A DNA stretch of 16,218 bases, from the NCBI GenBank assembly GCA_027622495.1, contig JAQBYL010000036.1, forward strand, positions 1-16,218, read 5' to 3'. Position numbers and translations under genes: made by a program. The stretch comes from Pseudomonadota bacterium. GTDB lineage: Bacteria > Pseudomonadota > Gammaproteobacteria > Pseudomonadales > Azotimanducaceae. Shown piece by piece: positions 14,308-16,218 of the stretch (within the stretch, counting starts at the first letter, position 1; the number at the start of each line of letters is the position of its first letter). A model generated the notes under the pieces. That model was not told where the DNA came from, ran no database searches, and worked only from the letters and a program-made list of their open reading frames with translations.

Positions 14308-16218
14308 TTCATCGTCGAAGATGCTGTCGGCTTTGCTTGTGTGCATAAGATCGTCTAGATCTTCATCCAGCCACTCATCGTCATTGTCAGAATCATCTGA
14401 ACCCAGCACCGGCAAGGGGTCGAACTGGCGCCACATCGGGCTGGAGCCCAGCAGACTGGTGATCAATGCGCCCGTGCGTAACACCCAGACCGCGATCCCG
14501 GCAGAAATTGAAACGCTCGCCACGGTAGTTCCAAGCACCACAGATTGATAGGTTTCGATCGCTGACCTATTCTGCTCTGAGAGCTCTTCTTTCAGAGTTT
14601 GGATGGCGGATATAGCGGCAGGGCCGATGCTGATTTCCGAGTGAGCCGTATTGAGGGCGTAGGCAGTCTGAAACTGGAAATTTTCAGTTTCCTGATCATT
14701 CTCGAACAGGATGTCGAGGATGACCCTGAAGCCGCGCTCGAGCGAAGCGCCGCCAATGGTTCGAAGATCTGCCTCAACCTCGAGTGGTTCCAGATCCTGT
14801 ATTGCTCCGTGTGAATCCTCTGGTAGCACCGGCGGAGGTGCTGAGGCATTGATCTCGTCAACCCCGGCTTCGTCTTCTTGCGCGGTCGGTGTTCCTTCCT
14901 CTTCGCTTTCGTCTTCGGTCTCGGTCACTTCATTGGCAGGTTTCTGTTCCTGCAGACGGTCGACGATGATGTCTTCAGGGGTGCGGTCCCGTTGGATGAT
15001 TTCGTGAGCATCCTCGATGGGTTCCACACGGATGTTGACGGTGGCTTGTGTGGTCAAGCCACCGGCATCGGTGATGGTCACCTCAAGTGTCATCTGGTCG
15101 CCCAGGGCAAAAATGTCAAAGCCCTCGACCAGACTGATAATGCCGGTGACGCTGTTGATCTTGAATGTGCCCACACCACTGCCGCCGGTAACCTGATAGC
15201 TCAAGACGTCATTGGTATCTGGGTCAGTTGCGATCAACTGGCCGGTAAAGCCAGAATTGGAGCTCAGCGTGAGCATCTGCTCGAGAGCAAGCGGTGCTTC
15301 ATTGGCATCAAGGACCGTCACATCCAGGCTCTGACTTACAGATGCACCCAAAGGATCGGTGGCGGTGATTTCCACGTTGTACACACCGTCGCTGTTCTGA
15401 TCGGTTGGCGCCTCAAAATTTGAAGGCTGCCCAAACGAGAGCGCGCCCGTTGCCGGATCGATTGTGAACGCTGAAGCATCGGCACCGCCGGTCAGCGAGA
15501 ACGAAACCTGGTGCCCGTCAACGTCGGAAGCGGTTACCGTGGTTACTACATCAATCCCTTCGCTGATGTGAAGGTTTGCCTGTTCCGCACCGCCGAAGGA
15601 GGTGATGACCGGCGTATCGTTGATCGATGTTATGGTCAGGAGCACCTGAGCGGAGGCGGAACCGCCGTTTCCATCGGTGATGGTATAGGTAAACGTATCG
15701 GCGCCGTTGTAATCGGCGTCTGGTGTGTAGGTAAATGATCCATCGGCAGCCAGATTCAATACACCGTGCAGGGGTGCGACGACGGGTGCTATGTCGACGT
15801 TCAACGCATTCAGATCGACGTCACTGTCGTTGTTCAGCAGACCATTTGTTGCATCCACAACAAGGGAGCCGTCTTCGTCCACGCTGTAGCTGTCGCTCAA
15901 GGCCAGCGGACTGTCGTTTATCGGGTTTACCGTGATCGACACGGTTCCCGTCACCAGTTCACCATCGTCATCGATCAGCGTGTAGCCGAAGCTGTCGCTG
16001 CCATTGAAGTCTGCAGACGGTGAATAGGTGAACGTGCCATCGCCGTTGTAGACCACCGCTCCACCGGCGGCGGAGATCAGATCATGGGTGCTTAGCGCTG
16101 CGTGATCGGTCAGTGTGTCATTTGCCAGCACGTTGCTGGTGACCACAGGGGTGTCCTCGTCGGTGACTGCATAGTCCGTTGCAGCGACTGGACATCCATC
16201 ATCCACGGGGGAGACGGT
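14275..16218 (-). CDS. Large cadherin/VCBS-like repeat surface protein, C-terminal part (5' end outside window)
   Basis: The frame is open to the right edge (TVSPVDD precedes the GTG at 16206), so the visible 647 residues are only the C-terminal portion of a larger, probably giant, protein. Numbering from that GTG: two tandem-95/cadherin-like repeats (about 1-97 and 98-197), each with the pattern DEDT/G, LxND, DGTFTYxPxADxNGxDxFxYT and ending in INDxP. Next come two cadherin-type domains (200-303 and 304-395). An acidic linker with an E/D run (about 420-450) and a proline patch leads into a predicted helical stretch (488-554). A hydrophobic segment follows (556-588), then MWRQFDPLPVL (591-601), and finally a very acidic tail (602-643). 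Such repeats bind Ca2+ and mediate adhesion or biofilm formation. There is no RTX nonapeptide array and no LPXTG-like signal. The C-terminal hydrophobic segment suggests membrane anchoring. Export route unknown. Confidence 0.85.
   Translation of the reverse strand, partial: TVSPVDDGCPVAATDYAVTDEDTPVVTSNVLANDTLTDHAALSTHDLISAAGGAVVYNGDGTFTYSPSADFNGSDSFGYTLIDDDGELVTGTVSITVNPINDSPLALSDSYSVDEDGSLVVDATNGLLNNDSDVDLNALNVDIAPVVAPLHGVLNLAADGSFTYTPDADYNGADTFTYTITDGNGGSASAQVLLTITSINDTPVITSFGGAEQANLHISEGIDVVTTVTASDVDGHQVSFSLTGGADASAFTIDPATGALSFGQPSNFEAPTDQNSDGVYNVEITATDPLGASVSQSLDVTVLDANEAPLALEQMLTLSSNSGFTGQLIATDPDTNDVLSYQVTGGSGVGTFKINSVTGIISLVEGFDIFALGDQMTLEVTITDAGGLTTQATVNIRVEPIEDAHEIIQRDRTPEDIIVDRLQEQKPANEVTETEDESEEEGTPTAQEDEAGVDEINASAPPPVLPEDSHGAIQDLEPLEVEADLRTIGGASLERGFRVILDILFENDQETENFQFQTAYALNTAHSEISIGPAAISAIQTLKEELSEQNRSAIETYQSVVLGTTVASVSISAGIAVWVLRTGALITSLLGSSPMWRQFDPLPVLGSDDSDNDDEWLDEDLDDLMHTSKADSIFDDESFDSEDRPVN

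Noticed and set aside
14878..15423. A 181-codon plus-strand frame opposite the repeat protein
   Set aside because: It is antisense to the cadherin-like repeats; the repetitive codon pattern leaves the opposite strand open by chance.
16204..16206. A GTG at 16206 as the true start of the repeat protein
   Set aside because: The frame continues open to the window edge with TVSP, and the sequence resembles the junction between repeats, so the gene begins outside the window.
1..16218. CRISPR array, tRNA, IS element, prophage or defence genes
   Set aside because: No regularly spaced repeats, tRNA cloverleaf, transposase, integrase or known defence domain was found on either strand. Internal repetition is confined to the protein repeats at the right end.

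Overview
The window is dense, ordinary-looking bacterial chromosome: moderately GC-rich, with conventional Shine-Dalgarno starts and no gap between genes longer than about 125 bases. No tRNA, rRNA, IS element, CRISPR array or integration scar was seen. The gene families suggest an aerobic Gammaproteobacterium, possibly marine or aquatic. These are a periplasmic AroQ/PheC-type enzyme, an ActP-type symporter with a DUF485 partner, a secreted type-B carboxylesterase and a tandem cadherin-like giant surface protein. Two genes, an F420-type luciferase-like oxidoreductase and a type-1 thiolase-like protein, most resemble mycobacterial proteins. The taxonomic call is inference from protein resemblance only.

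Layout. (1) Bases 1-3923, minus strand: a probable operon read right to left, with an MCT/OFA-like MFS carrier, an alpha/beta hydrolase and a ThDP-dependent enzyme cut off by the left window edge. (2) Bases 4021-5247, plus strand: a secreted chorismate mutase fused to cyclohexadienyl dehydratase. This would be a periplasmic route from chorismate to phenylpyruvate in one polypeptide and is the most distinctive gene here. (3) Bases 5279-6925, minus strand: a secreted carboxylesterase. It diverges from (4), a plus-strand set at 7046-9852 comprising a short DUF485 protein, an ActP-like Na+/acetate-type symporter (ATGA overlap) and an F420-type oxidoreductase. (5) Bases 9896-12840, minus strand: a two-gene unit with a 1-base stop/start overlap. 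It pairs a type-1 thiolase-like protein lacking the canonical thiolase catalytic residues with a TcuA-like FAD dehydrogenase. (6) Bases 12964-14307, plus strand: a MATE efflux carrier. Its 3' end overlaps by 33 bases the 3' end of (7), a giant cadherin/VCBS-like surface protein (14275 to the right edge, minus strand) whose N-terminus lies outside the window.

How they may work together (inference). Most genes fit uptake and breakdown of organic esters and acids: a secreted esterase, an acid symporter, an MFS monocarboxylate-type carrier, a second hydrolase, and several redox or C-C bond enzymes that look CoA- or acid-directed. No substrate can be named from the sequence. The chorismate mutase-dehydratase fusion, the MATE pump and the surface protein look functionally independent of that theme.
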